A stretch of DNA of 64,000 bases from Actinomadura latina NBRC 106108 (GCF_001552195.1 NZ_BCQS01000033.1:50633-114632); one strand, 5' to 3'. Numbered from the stretch's first letter, positions 8,579 to 17,095 are shown. A program made the numbers and translations. The notes: generated by a model from the sequence alone, not told the origin.

Positions 8579-11014
8579 ATGGAGCATGCCGACACGGTCG
8601 TCGTCGGGTCCGGGTTCGGCGGATCCGTCGCGGCCTACCGGCTGGCGGAGGCCGGCGAGTCGGTCGTCCTGCTGGAGCGCGGGCAGCCGTACCCGCCGGG
8701 CACCTTCCCCCGCTCCCCCGCCCAGATGGGACGGGCGTTCTGGGACCCGGCCGAGGGCCTGTACGGGATGTTCGACGTCTGGAGCTTCAAGGGCTGCGAC
8801 TCCGTCGTGTCGGCCGGGCTCGGCGGCGGGTCGCTGATCTACGCGAACGTGCTGCTGCGCAAGGACGAGCACTGGTTCGTCAACGACCGCCCGGACGGCG
8901 GCCACGACCCGTGGCCGATCACCCGCGCCGACCTCGACCCGCACTACGACGCCGTCGAGCGAATGCTGGGCGCGACGCCGTACCCGCTGGAGCAGGTGCC
9001 GTTCGACGACACCCCGAAGTCGCACGCGATGCAGGACGCGGCGGCCGAGCTGGGCCTGGAGATCTCGCTGCCGCCGCTCGCGGTCAGCTTCGCCTCCCGT
9101 CCCGGCGGCACGCCCGGCCTCAGCCTGCCGATCGCCGACGCCGGCTACGGCAACATCCACGGCGAGGTCCACGGCGCCGCACGGCGGACGTGCAAGCTGT
9201 GCGGCGAGTGCGACATCGGCTGCAACGAGGGCGCCAAGAACAGCCTCGACCACACCTACCTGTCGGCGGCGGCGCACCACGGCGCCGACATCCGCACCTC
9301 CCGCGAGGTGAAGGCGATCCGGCCGCGGCCGGGCGGCGGGTACGAGGTCGACTACGTCCACCACGCCGACCTGACCGCGAAGAAGAGCCGCCCGCCCGTC
9401 CGGACGATCTCCTGCGACCGGCTGATCCTCGGCGCCGGCGCCTACGGCACCACGTACCTGCTGCTGAAGTCGCGGGCGGCGTTCCCGGGCCTGTCCGCGG
9501 CGCTCGGCACCCGGTTCAGCGGCAACGGCGACCTGCTGACGTTCCTGCTGCGCGCCAAGGACCGCAACCGGGTCCGGCCGCTGAACGCCAGCCGCGGGCC
9601 CGTGATCACCAGCGCGATCCGGCTGCCGGACGAACTGGACGGCGTGCCCGGCGCGGGCCGCGGCGCCTACATCCAGGACGGCGGCTACCCCGGCTTCACC
9701 GACTGGATCGTCGACAGCCTCGACCTCGGCAACGACTTCGAACGCGCCGTGAAGTTCCTGTGGAACCGGTTCACCGAGTTCTTCAAGGACGCGCCCGACA
9801 CGAACCTGTCCAAGGAGATCGCGGACCTGATCGGCGACGGCGCCCTCACGGTCAGCTCGCTGCCGCTGCTCGGCATGGGCCGCGACAGCGCCGACGGGCG
9901 GCTGCACCTGAGGGGCGGGCGGCTCGTCGCCGACTGGGACGCCGAGACCAGCGAGGCGCTGTTCAACCGCGTCCGCAAGACGATGCAGGGGATCGCGGAC
10001 GTGCTCGGCGCCGACTACCACGACAACCCGATGTGGTTCCGCAAGCGCATCATCACCGTCCATCCGCTGGGCGGCGCCCCCATGGGGGGCCACCCGGGCG
10101 AAGGCGTCTGCGACGCCTTCGGGGAGGTGTTCGGGTTCCCGGGCCTCTACATCGCCGACGGGGCGGCGATGCCGGGGCCGGTGGGCCCGAACCCCTCGCT
10201 CACCATCGCCGCGCACGCCGACCGGCTGGCGACGCGGCTGCTGGAGGACGCGTCCGCACAAGGGCGTGCGGCCGGGTCCGCCACCGCCCCGTCTGCCACG
10301 GGGGCCGAGCCGGCCGGGGGGGCCGGCTCGCTCGGCGGGGCGGGGAACGGCTCGATGTACGGCCCGTCTTCAGGGGGCCGCGGCGGGACACGGGGACCGT
10401 CCGCCGCGGCTGCGGGCCGTACGTCGCTGTCGTTCACCGAGGAGATGAAGGGGTTCGTCACCTACGGGGAGGCCGACGCGCGGATCGGCGAGCTGGCGGA
10501 GGGGCGCCGGCCCCTGTCGTTCCGGCTGACGATCACCGCGGACGACACCGACCGCTTCCTCGCCGAGCCGGGCCACGAGGCGAAGGCCGAGGGGTGGATC
10601 GACGCGGGCGGGCACGGGGGCCGCTGCCCGGTCGAGCGGGGCACGTTCAACCTGTTCGTCGCGGACGGCGCCGACGACCGGCGGCTGATGCGGTACCGGC
10701 TGCTCTACACCGACGGCGAGGACCGGCGGCGGACGCTGAGCGGGCACAAGAACGTCCTGCACGGGCCGCCGACGCGGATCTGGCCGGACACGTCCACGCT
10801 CTACGTGCGGCTGCTGGACGGCCACGTCGGCGCGGACGAGGAGGACGGCGCGGACGTCGTCGCGGCGGGCGTGCTGCACATCCAGCTGACCGACTTCGCG
10901 CGGCAGCTGACGACGTTCCGCACGTCCGGCCCGGACGGGGCGGGCAAGCTCCTCGACTTCGGCAGGTTCTTCGCCGGGGAGCTGTGGGAGGTGTACGGCC
11001 CGGACCCCGTCTGA
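8579..11014 (+). CDS. GMC-family FAD oxidoreductase (cholesterol-oxidase-like) with extra C-terminal domain
   Basis: FAD-dependent GMC oxidoreductase (811 aa). The N-terminal ADP-binding fold is VVVGSGFGGSVAAYRLAEAG; the GMC C-terminal signature is HPLGGAPMGG...GLYIADGAAMPGPVGPNPSLTI. A Cys cluster CKLCGECDIGC lies near residue 205, as in ChoD-like relatives. After the core (to about residue 560) there is a Gly/Ala/Ser-rich linker and then a distinct ~190-residue domain (about 620-811) shared by some actinobacterial sterol/lipid oxidases. It probably oxidises a hydroxyl on a sterol or other lipid with the preceding hydrolase. A GTG at 8570 overlapping the hydrolase stop is an alternative start. 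Tandem hairpins follow the stop. Confidence 0.82.
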   Translation: MEHADTVVVGSGFGGSVAAYRLAEAGESVVLLERGQPYPPGTFPRSPAQMGRAFWDPAEGLYGMFDVWSFKGCDSVVSAGLGGGSLIYANVLLRKDEHWFVNDRPDGGHDPWPITRADLDPHYDAVERMLGATPYPLEQVPFDDTPKSHAMQDAAAELGLEISLPPLAVSFASRPGGTPGLSLPIADAGYGNIHGEVHGAARRTCKLCGECDIGCNEGAKNSLDHTYLSAAAHHGADIRTSREVKAIRPRPGGGYEVDYVHHADLTAKKSRPPVRTISCDRLILGAGAYGTTYLLLKSRAAFPGLSAALGTRFSGNGDLLTFLLRAKDRNRVRPLNASRGPVITSAIRLPDELDGVPGAGRGAYIQDGGYPGFTDWIVDSLDLGNDFERAVKFLWNRFTEFFKDAPDTNLSKEIADLIGDGALTVSSLPLLGMGRDSADGRLHLRGGRLVADWDAETSEALFNRVRKTMQGIADVLGADYHDNPMWFRKRIITVHPLGGAPMGGHPGEGVCDAFGEVFGFPGLYIADGAAMPGPVGPNPSLTIAAHADRLATRLLEDASAQGRAAGSATAPSATGAEPAGGAGSLGGAGNGSMYGPSSGGRGGTRGPSAAAAGRTSLSFTEEMKGFVTYGEADARIGELAEGRRPLSFRLTITADDTDRFLAEPGHEAKAEGWIDAGGHGGRCPVERGTFNLFVADGADDRRLMRYRLLYTDGEDRRRTLSGHKNVLHGPPTRIWPDTSTLYVRLLDGHVGADEEDGADVVAAGVLHIQLTDFARQLTTFRTSGPDGAGKLLDFGRFFAGELWEVYGPDPV

Positions 11015-11040
11015 GCGGGGTCCGAAGGGGGGCCAGGTTC

Positions 11041-11085
11041 GTGCAGGCCGAGGGAACTGCGGGGTGCTCTCGGCCTGCACCTTTT
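11041..11085 (+). terminator. Rho-independent-type terminator after the GMC oxidase
   Basis: Perfect 12-base stem: GTGCAGGCCGAG at 11041-11052 and its exact inverse at 11069-11080, followed by CTTTTC. It lies 27 bases after the oxidase stop in a convergent gap. Confidence 0.75.
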
Positions 11086-11086
11086 C

Positions 11087-11122
11087 GCCGGAGGCCGTGC
11101 GGGGGGTCGCGCGGCCTCCGGC
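11087..11122. terminator. Second hairpin in the convergent gap
   Basis: Exact 11-base stem GCCGGAGGCCG (11087-11097) with CGGCCTCCGGC (11112-11122), then CTTCTCC. With the preceding hairpin it separates the rightward oxidase from the leftward SRPBCC gene and may serve either strand. Confidence 0.55.
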
Positions 11123-11138
11123 CTTCTCCCGTGTCGTC

Positions 11139-11588
11139 CTAGATGTCGCCGGCCAGGCGGGCGGGGCAGTCGGCCGGGCAGTGCTCGAGGTGCGCGGGCA
11201 GCCGGCGGACGAACGTCTTCAGCATCAGCCCCAGCGCGAACCCCACCAGCGGGCGGGTGCCGGGGATCAGCGGCTCGAACGCCGCCTCCCAGCGGATACC
11301 GGTGCCGGAGTCGCGGGCCTCCAGGTACACGTCCGAGCGGTAGCGGCGCACCGGCAGCCCCGACAGGGCGATGTAGCCGAAGTGCGAGTACGGCTCGTAG
11401 GCGACGGTCTGCTCGCTGGCGGGCCAGATCTTCTTGACCGTCCCGACGCCGTAGGCGGTGGTGTCGCCCTTGCGCACCTGCTTGGCGGGTGTGGGGAACC
11501 TGCCCCAAGCACCCCACGCCTCCGGGACGGCCAGGTGCCGGAACACCTCTTCGGGCGTGGCGCTGGTGGTGGCGGTGGCCTGGATCAT
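11139..11588 (-). CDS. SRPBCC (START-like) family protein
   Basis: Protein of 149 aa with the SRPBCC/polyketide-cyclase-like layout: an N-terminal strand MIQATATTSATPEEVFRHL, the helix and WGAWGRF segment, several beta strands (TAYGVGTVKKI, GIRWEAAFEP) and a long C-terminal helix (FALGLMLKTFVRRL). Such proteins form a hydrophobic cavity that binds small hydrophobic ligands. The frame is open to 11624, but the family N-terminus fits the ATG at 11588. The last residues contain three Cys/Pro-rich turns not typical of the fold. Role unknown. Confidence 0.75.
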   Translation of the reverse strand: MIQATATTSATPEEVFRHLAVPEAWGAWGRFPTPAKQVRKGDTTAYGVGTVKKIWPASEQTVAYEPYSHFGYIALSGLPVRRYRSDVYLEARDSGTGIRWEAAFEPLIPGTRPLVGFALGLMLKTFVRRLPAHLEHCPADCPARLAGDI

Positions 11589-11630
11589 CACCGAACCGTA
11601 GCCACCCGCGCACCACCCGCACAAGGATTG

Positions 11631-12056
11631 TCAGCTCGCGTGCCCGTAGAGGCGCTCGACGTGGAGGCGGATGACGAGGCGGCCGTCGGCGACCATGACG
11701 CGCCGGTAGTCGTCCCAGTCGGGGTGCTCGCCGCGGATGTCGCGGTACACCTCCACCAGTTCCTCGACGGCGGCGTCGTGCGGGTCGGCGGCGACCGCGG
11801 ACAGCTCGGCGCTGCCTTCGGCGACGGCGTAGGACCAGCCGTCCTGCGAGCTGACGTGCAGGCTGGCGCGCGGGTCGCGGGCCAGGTTGCGGGCCTTGGC
11901 GCGGTCGGCGGTGACGGAGATCCGGACGAGCCGGCGGTCCTCGTCGAAGTGGTAGTTGATGTTGGACAGCTGCGGCCGCCCGTCCCGCTTCAGCGTGGCC
12001 AGGACCCCGAGGTCCCGGTCCTTCAGCAGCTTCACCAGCGCCGCGTCGTCCGCCAT
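11631..12056 (-). CDS. PPOX-class F420-dependent oxidoreductase
   Basis: Split-barrel flavin/deazaflavin protein (141 aa). Family features: LGVLATLKRDGRPQLSNINYHF near residues 17-37, RISVTADRAKARNLARDPRASLHV at 45-68, and a C-terminal RLVIRLHVERLYGH strand. In actinobacteria these small proteins usually bind coenzyme F420 and reduce or bind small organic substrates in the cytoplasm. ATG at 12056 begins exactly where the fold begins. It is co-directional with the cyclase-like gene behind it (68-base gap) and the SRPBCC gene ahead. Confidence 0.85.
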   Translation of the reverse strand: MADDAALVKLLKDRDLGVLATLKRDGRPQLSNINYHFDEDRRLVRISVTADRAKARNLARDPRASLHVSSQDGWSYAVAEGSAELSAVAADPHDAAVEELVEVYRDIRGEHPDWDDYRRVMVADGRLVIRLHVERLYGHAS

Positions 12057-12124
12057 CGTCCGCCTCCAGGGAGAGAGATCCGCTTTCCCTGCCACAACCG
12101 CCGCCCGCCCTGATCCCTTCCCGG

Positions 12125-12859
12125 TCAGCGCGCCGCCGCGGCCGGGAGGGGCAGGACGCGGGCGTGCGGGGGCGCCCCGGCCTCGGGACGGGGAGCCGGG
12201 ACGGCGGCGGGGCCGCCCCGCTCGCCGTCCGAGCCCGCCTCCCGGTGCGCGGCGCGGCGGGCGGCGCGCCCGGTGTGGACGTGGCCGGTGTGGACGTGGC
12301 CGCGGAACACCGCGCCCTTCGCGGTGACCTTGACCGCCTGGAAGTCGCCCGGCGGCAGCGCGCAGAACCCGGTCCGGACGACGTCGTCGAACAGCGAGTC
12401 CGACACGACGTAGGCCAGGTCGCGCGCCGGGTCGCCGGTCAGCAGCCGGCGCAGCGGCCCCGCGTCCAGCAGCCGCTGGACGACGATGGGCGCGTCGCCG
12501 GCGGGCCCGAACGGCCCGGCCGTCAGCGTGCCGTGGTGCAGCGCGAGCCGGACCCGGAGCCGGAACCGGCCGGCGTCCCGGTTGGTCTCGCGCAGCGCCT
12601 CGCCGAGGCCGATGACGAAGTCGCCGGCGACCGGCGCGGGGTCGACCCCCTCCGGCAGCGTGGCGAGTTCGCCGTCCCCGCCGACCTGCTTGGCCCAGCC
12701 GGCCCGGTCGAGGCCGACGCCGCGCGCCGCGCGGTCGAGCGCGTCCGACAGCTGCCGCTGCGCGAGCAGCTGCTCGCGCACGTCGCGCTTGCTGTACCCC
12801 TGGATGTCCACCGCCACCAGCAGGCGGTAGCTGAGCTGTGCTTCCCCGTTTCCTTCCAC
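12125..12859 (-). CDS. Nucleotidyl-cyclase-like domain protein (actinobacterial)
   Basis: A 244-residue protein whose first ~175 residues resemble the cyclase-homology fold common in streptomycetes: LLVAVDIQGYSKRD at the start, GDGELATLPEG in the middle (the GDGE equivalent), and RVRLALHHGTLTAGPFGPAGDAPIVVQRLLDA later. Similar proteins are often regulatory or effector-associated, and catalytic activity is uncertain. The C-terminal ~60 residues are His/Arg/Pro-rich low complexity with a GHVHTGHVHTG repeat. The frame is open to a GTG at 12985; I prefer the GTG at 12859 because the extra 42 residues look unstructured and homology begins at YRLLVAVD. Confidence 0.6.
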   Translation of the reverse strand: MEGNGEAQLSYRLLVAVDIQGYSKRDVREQLLAQRQLSDALDRAARGVGLDRAGWAKQVGGDGELATLPEGVDPAPVAGDFVIGLGEALRETNRDAGRFRLRVRLALHHGTLTAGPFGPAGDAPIVVQRLLDAGPLRRLLTGDPARDLAYVVSDSLFDDVVRTGFCALPPGDFQAVKVTAKGAVFRGHVHTGHVHTGRAARRAAHREAGSDGERGGPAAVPAPRPEAGAPPHARVLPLPAAAAR

Positions 12860-13196
12860 TGTGCCGATCCCGCCCCTCGGTCCTGTCTGGGCAAATGGGC
12901 CTGATGCCCGCATTCGCTCCAATGCCTGGAGTGAGCGTCGCCCCGGCTGAGGACTCCCTGATGGGGATCGTGTCGCCATCGTCACGCCCCCTTGGACGCG
13001 GCATGGTGACCGCCCGCGCCGGAGGTAAGGAAAAGGTGGCGAACTAGTTAGGGATGAACTGGAAAATCCACCTCAAACCGGTCTCGGTTGAACCGGGCGG
13101 CCCCGGTATCGCGTACTGCCTCCCAGCGTGACACCCGACACACGGTCACCGCGTCGATCCGCCCCGCACCGCCCCCGCACCCGCCCGGAGACCCCG
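12860..13196. other. Divergent intergenic region: cyclase-like gene / ECF sigma factor
   Basis: About 340 bases if both preferred starts are right. It contains the ECF-type promoter described at 13089-13116 for the sigma operon. Locally AT-richer sequence at 13020-13075 is the likely promoter zone between the two genes. No further RNA or repeat is apparent. Confidence 0.5.
13089..13116 (+). promoter_or_regulatory. ECF-type promoter of the sigma/anti-sigma operon
   Basis: TGAACC at 13089-13094 and CGTAC at 13112-13116, with a 17-base spacer. This is the pattern known for mycobacterial SigL/SigK-type promoters (TGAACC and CGT). It lies just upstream of the sigma gene, so the sigma factor probably transcribes its own operon (inference from motif match). 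Confidence 0.6.
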
Positions 13197-13793
13197 ATGG
13201 CCCACAGATCACCGGCCGCCTCGGCCACCCGCGAACGCCCCCCCGGACCGTGGAGCTGGTTCCGCGGCGAGCAGCCGGCCGGCGGCGTGGACGACCAGGT
13301 GATCGTGAACGAGCTGTACCGCGTGTACGGGCGCCCGCTGCTGTCCTTCGTCCTGCGCCTCACCGGCGGCGACCGGCACTGGGCCGAGGACGTCGTGCAG
13401 GAGACCATGATCCGCGCGTGGCGCAGCGCGCACCAGCTGGACGAGAACGCGGCCTCGCTGCTGCCATGGCTCGCGACGGTCGCCCGCCGGATCGTCATCG
13501 ACGACCAGCGGCGCAAGAACGCACGACCGCAGGAGGCGGGCGAGGGCCCGCTGGAGAACATGCGCGTGCCCGACGGGTTGGAGGATCTGCTGCGCTCCGT
13601 CGTCGTGTCCGAAGCCCTCCTCGCGCTGTCCCCCGCCCACCGCGAGGTCCTCAACGAGACGTTCTTCCGGGACCGCTCGGTCAACGAGGCGGCCAAGCAT
13701 CTCGGCATTCCCGTGGGCACCGTGAAGTCCCGTGTCTACTACGCGCTCAGGGCGCTGCGCGTCGCCCTGGAGGAGAGGGGCGTGACGCCATGA
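13197..13793 (+). CDS. ECF RNA polymerase sigma factor (SigL/SigK-like)
   Basis: ECF sigma factor (198 aa): region 2 (NELYRVYGRPLLSFVLRLTGGDRHWAEDVVQETMIRAWR) and region 4 (ALLALSPAHREVLNETFFRDRSVNEAAKHLGIPVGTVKSRVYYALRALR). The frame opens at a GTG at 13128, but that codon is only about 12 bases after the predicted -10; the ATG at 13197 has GGAGA five bases upstream and is preferred. Its stop overlaps the anti-sigma ATG (ATGA), so the two proteins are made together. Similar pairs respond to envelope or redox stress. Confidence 0.88.
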   Translation: MAHRSPAASATRERPPGPWSWFRGEQPAGGVDDQVIVNELYRVYGRPLLSFVLRLTGGDRHWAEDVVQETMIRAWRSAHQLDENAASLLPWLATVARRIVIDDQRRKNARPQEAGEGPLENMRVPDGLEDLLRSVVVSEALLALSPAHREVLNETFFRDRSVNEAAKHLGIPVGTVKSRVYYALRALRVALEERGVTP

Positions 13794-14521
13794 GCGCGGA
13801 CATGCTGCACATCGACGTCGGCGCCTACGCCCTCGGGCTGCTGGAGGAGCCCGACCGCCGCGCGTTCGAGGCGCACCTGTCGACCTGCCCGGCCTGCCAC
13901 GAGGAACTCGGCGCGCTGCGCGGGCTCGCCCGGACGCTGGACGGCATCGGGCCGATCGCCGAGCCGGCCGACGCGCTTCCGGCGCCGCCCGAGCCGGCGG
14001 TGGTGACCGACCTGATGCGGCACCGGAGCCGGCGGCAGCGCCGGTACCGGGCGGCGCGGGCGCTGGCCGCGGCCGCCGCCGGGGTCGTGCTGCTCGGCGG
14101 GGCGCTCGGCACCGGGTTCACGCTCGGCGCCGACCGCGGCACGCCGGCGCCCCCGCCCGCCGGGCAAGGTGACACCACGGCCGTGCTGCTACGGGATGGC
14201 CAGCGGACGTCGGCGACCGACGCGGGCACCGGCGTCACCGGCACGGTCGCCGTCCAGCAGAAGGCGTGGGGCAGCCGGATCGGGATGGAGCTCAGCAAGG
14301 TCCGCGGGCCGCTGGAATGCGAGCTGGTCGCGGTCGACGCGCGCGGCAACCCGCATACGGTCGTCGGCTGGGCCGTCCCCGCCAAGGGCTACGGCCTGCC
14401 GGGGTCGCCGCAGCCGCGGCTCGCGCTGCAGGGCGGCACGGCGCTGCGGCCCGACGAGATCAGCCGGTTCGAGGTCCGCACGATCGGCGAGGGGCGCACG
14501 CTGCTGACCGTCCCGGCGTAG
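13790..14521 (+). CDS. Membrane-bound zinc anti-sigma factor
   Basis: Anti-sigma factor (243 aa). The N-terminal zinc-finger domain carries the HxxxCxxC motif (HLSTCPACHEEL, about residues 28-39) with an earlier His (MLHIDVGAYALG), the ZAS arrangement that captures the cognate ECF sigma. A single membrane segment, AAAAAGVVLLGGALGTGFTLG, lies near residues 93-113, and the remaining C-terminal ~125 residues form an extracytoplasmic beta-rich sensor domain. It overlaps the sigma gene by four bases. A zinc/redox-responsive release mechanism is likely by analogy with RslA (established for that family, inferred here). Confidence 0.85.
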   Translation: MSADMLHIDVGAYALGLLEEPDRRAFEAHLSTCPACHEELGALRGLARTLDGIGPIAEPADALPAPPEPAVVTDLMRHRSRRQRRYRAARALAAAAAGVVLLGGALGTGFTLGADRGTPAPPPAGQGDTTAVLLRDGQRTSATDAGTGVTGTVAVQQKAWGSRIGMELSKVRGPLECELVAVDARGNPHTVVGWAVPAKGYGLPGSPQPRLALQGGTALRPDEISRFEVRTIGEGRTLLTVPA

Positions 14522-14540
14522 GACCCGCGGCGCGCCCCGT

Positions 14541-14564
14541 GGCGGCCCGGCCGCACCGGCCGCC
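14541..14564 (+). terminator. GC-rich hairpin after the anti-sigma gene
   Basis: GGCGGCC (14541-14547) pairs with GGCCGCC (14558-14564), 20 bases after the stop. There is no T-run, so it is at most a weak or factor-assisted terminator. Confidence 0.35.
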
Positions 14565-14609
14565 GGGGGACGCGCCGCATCCCCGTACTCGGCGGGCCGG
14601 CGTGTCTCC

Positions 14610-14621
14610 TACCCTTGAGGG
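14610..14621 (+). promoter_or_regulatory. -10 box for a leaderless transcript
   Basis: TACCCT at 14610-14615 is followed by six bases and then the GTG at 14622. This TANNNT-N6-start pattern is typical of actinobacterial leaderless mRNAs, and it supports that GTG as both transcription and translation start. Confidence 0.5.
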
Positions 14622-15326
14622 GTGAGTACGAGCCGGTCTTCGACAGGCCCCGAGCTGATGCTCCCGGGGCTCCGCGATGTGTACGCGGCCTACGTGCGGG
14701 AGGCCGACGGCCTCCCGGCGCTGCCCGGCCCGCTGCAGGCGGAGGTGTGGGCGTCCGCGCAGCTCGGCGCCCTGGAGGCGGCCGCCCCGCACGTGCAGGG
14801 ACGGCGCGCCGCGCTCGGCGACCTGATCGGCTGCCTGCGGGCGGCGGCGACGCCGGGCGCGCGGGCGTTCCTGCGGGCGATCGCCGCGATCGGCCCCGTG
14901 GAGGGGCGCAAGGCGGCGGGACGGGCGGCGGGCGGGCTCGGCGACGTCCCGGCCGCGCCCTGGGAGCAGTCGCTCGGGCGGGTCGTGCCCGGCCAGGCGT
15001 GGCTGATCCAGGAGGGGCCGCTGGACGGCGACCGCCTGGTCTGCGAGTTCCGTTACAAGGGCGCCGGCACCGCCGGGATGCACGCCCTCGCCGTCCGGCT
15101 GTCCTACGGCGACGCGCCCGCCGAGGTCGTGATCGTCGGGGACGTCCCGGCGCTGATGGGCGCGGCGCGGCAGGCGATGCAGGCCGAGCTGTGCGTCGTC
15201 CAGCCGTACGACGCCGCCGCGGTGGGGGCGAGGCTCCGCACCGTGCTGAACGGCACGGAGCCCCTGCCCGAGGCGTGCTATCCGGCGCTGCCGCTGGCCC
15301 GGCACCGCGCGTCACTACTGCCCTAG
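14622..15326 (+). CDS. Conserved hypothetical protein
   Basis: Unrecognised soluble protein of 234 aa. An all-helical N-terminal half (DVYAAYVREADGLPAL, LGALEAAAPHVQGRRAALGDLIGCLRAA) is followed by a beta-rich half (WLIQEGPLDGDRLVCEFRYKG, HALAVRLSYGDAPAEVVIVGDV). No signal peptide or membrane segment. Codon use is like its neighbours, so it is a real gene. GTG start is supported by the -10 box directly upstream (leaderless). Convergent with the ABC permease, only 21 bases separating the stops. Function unknown. Confidence 0.7.
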   Translation: MSTSRSSTGPELMLPGLRDVYAAYVREADGLPALPGPLQAEVWASAQLGALEAAAPHVQGRRAALGDLIGCLRAAATPGARAFLRAIAAIGPVEGRKAAGRAAGGLGDVPAAPWEQSLGRVVPGQAWLIQEGPLDGDRLVCEFRYKGAGTAGMHALAVRLSYGDAPAEVVIVGDVPALMGAARQAMQAELCVVQPYDAAAVGARLRTVLNGTEPLPEACYPALPLARHRASLLP

Positions 15327-15347
15327 CGCCACAACCGCTCTACCGCC

Positions 15348-16142
15348 TCAGCGCCCCATCGCCCGGTACCGGCGGACGGACAGCGGGACGAACACCGCCG
15401 CGATCACCAGCGGCCACACGAGCGCCATCAGCACGCTGTGCTGCGCCACCCACGAGTCGCCGGTGACGGGCGCGCCGAACAGCTCCCGGCACGCCGTCAC
15501 CGTCGACGACATCGGGTTCCATTCGGCGACCGCGCCCAGCCAGCCGGGCATCGTGCTCGGCGCGATCAGCGCGCTCGACAGGAACCCGATCGGCCACACC
15601 AGGATCTGCACGGCCGCCACCGATTCGGGGCCCTTGGCCATCAGCCCGAGGAAGACGCCCATCCAGACCAGCGAGAACCGCAGGAGCAGCAGGAGCCCGA
15701 ACCCGGCGAGGGCGTTCGCAGGGCCGTCCTGGACGCGCCAGCCGATCAGCACACCGCAGGCCGCCATCACCGCCAGCCCGGCGACCGAGTAGATCATGTC
15801 GGCGCCGACCCGGCCGGCGACGACGGCGGACTGCGACATCGGCATCGTGCGGAACCGGTCGGTCACGCCCTTGGCCGCGTCGCCCGCGACGCGCACGAAC
15901 GTCTCCTCGACGCCGAACGCCATCGTCAGGGCGAACATGCCGGGGACGATGAACGCCCGGTAGCCGCCCCCGCCCGGGACCTCCATCTGGCCGCCGAACA
16001 GGTAGCCCATCATCAGCACGACCATCACCGGGAACAGCAGCCCCAGGGCGATCTGGCCGGGCTGCCGCGCCCAGTGCGCGAGGGCGCGGCCGGTCAGCGT
16101 CCGCGCGTCGGCGAGCGCCCAGCGAAGCGTCCCGGCGGTCAT
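15348..16142 (-). CDS. ABC-2 type exporter permease (DrrB-like)
   Basis: ABC-2 type permease (264 aa) with six predicted membrane segments: GLLFPVMVVLMMGYLFGG, YRAFIVPGMFALTMAFGV, IYSVAGLAVMAACGVLIGW, FGLLLLLRFSLVWMGVFLGL, ILVWPIGFLSSALIA and LMALVWPLVIAAVFVPL. It forms the membrane channel of a DrrAB-type drug/antibiotic or lipid exporter with the ATPase encoded just upstream. Its ATG overlaps the ATPase stop by four bases. The divergent TetR gene and twin operators indicate inducible expression. Confidence 0.88.
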   Translation of the reverse strand: MTAGTLRWALADARTLTGRALAHWARQPGQIALGLLFPVMVVLMMGYLFGGQMEVPGGGGYRAFIVPGMFALTMAFGVEETFVRVAGDAAKGVTDRFRTMPMSQSAVVAGRVGADMIYSVAGLAVMAACGVLIGWRVQDGPANALAGFGLLLLLRFSLVWMGVFLGLMAKGPESVAAVQILVWPIGFLSSALIAPSTMPGWLGAVAEWNPMSSTVTACRELFGAPVTGDSWVAQHSVLMALVWPLVIAAVFVPLSVRRYRAMGR

Positions 16143-17095
16143 GCGGGCACCTCCTTCTTCTCGGTGAGGTGCAGGAACACCTCGTCCAGCGTGGGGCGGC
16201 GGAGCCCGATGTCGGCGACCGCGAGTCCCGCCTCGTCCAGGGCGCGGACGGCCTCGGTCAGCGCCGCGGCCCGCCCGGTCACCGGCGCCCCGATCCGCAG
16301 GCCGCCGGCGTCGACGTCGACCTCCCCGGCGGCGACCCGGCCGATGATCGCGGCGGCGGCGGTGAGCGCGCCGGGGTCGTCCAGGACGACCTCGATCCGG
16401 TCGCCGCCGAGCCGCTTCTTCAGCTGCTCGGGAGTGCCCTCGGCGATGACGCGGCCGTGGTCGATCACCGAGACGCCGGCCGCGAGCCGGTCGGCCTCCT
16501 CCAGGTACTGGGTGGTCAGCAGGACGGTCGTGCCGCCGTCCACCAGCGCGCGGACGGCGTCCCAGACCTCGTGCCGGCCGCGCGGGTCGAGACCGGTGGT
16601 CGGCTCGTCCAGGAACAGCACCGGCGGCGCGAGGATCATGGACGCGGCGAGGTCGAGGCGCCGCCGCATGCCGCCGGAGTACTCCCCCGCGGCCCGGCCG
16701 GCGGCGTCGGTGAGGCGGAAGCGCTCCAGCAGCTCGTCCGCCCGCCGCCGGGCCTCCCTGGCCCCGAGGTGGTAGAGGCGGCCGAACATGACGAGGTTCT
16801 GCCGCCCGCCGAGGATCTCGTCGACTGCCGCGTGCTGCCCGACGAGCCCGATCCTCCGCCGCACCTCGCCCGCCTCGCGGGCGACGTCGTGCCCGGCCAC
16901 CCGGGCGCTGCCGCCGTCCGCCCTGGCGAGGGTGGTCAGGACCCGGACGGCGGTCGTCTTGCCGGCGCCGTTCGGCCCGAGCAGCCCGTGCACGGTGCCG
17001 GCGGGCACGCGCAGGTCGAGCCCCGCGAGGGCCTCCGTGCCGCCGTAGCGCTTGCGCAGCCCCTCGGCGACCACCGCGAACCGTGGTCCGGTCAT
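16139..17095 (-). CDS. ABC exporter ATP-binding protein (DrrA-like)
   Basis: ABC ATPase (318 aa) of the DrrA type: Walker A GLLGPNGAGKTT near residue 40, Q-loop GLVGQHAAVDE, signature EYSGGMRRRLDLA, Walker B LFLDEPTTGLDP, and the DrrA-type C-terminal extension ending in RRPTLDEVFLHLT. It powers the adjacent permease for export of a hydrophobic compound. The frame reaches a TTG at 17107, but the ATG at 17095 with GGAGG five to six bases upstream is the better start. Transcribed away from the TetR gene from a shared 94-base operator region. Confidence 0.9.
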   Translation of the reverse strand: MTGPRFAVVAEGLRKRYGGTEALAGLDLRVPAGTVHGLLGPNGAGKTTAVRVLTTLARADGGSARVAGHDVAREAGEVRRRIGLVGQHAAVDEILGGRQNLVMFGRLYHLGAREARRRADELLERFRLTDAAGRAAGEYSGGMRRRLDLAASMILAPPVLFLDEPTTGLDPRGRHEVWDAVRALVDGGTTVLLTTQYLEEADRLAAGVSVIDHGRVIAEGTPEQLKKRLGGDRIEVVLDDPGALTAAAAIIGRVAAGEVDVDAGGLRIGAPVTGRAAALTEAVRALDEAGLAVADIGLRRPTLDEVFLHLTEKKEVPA

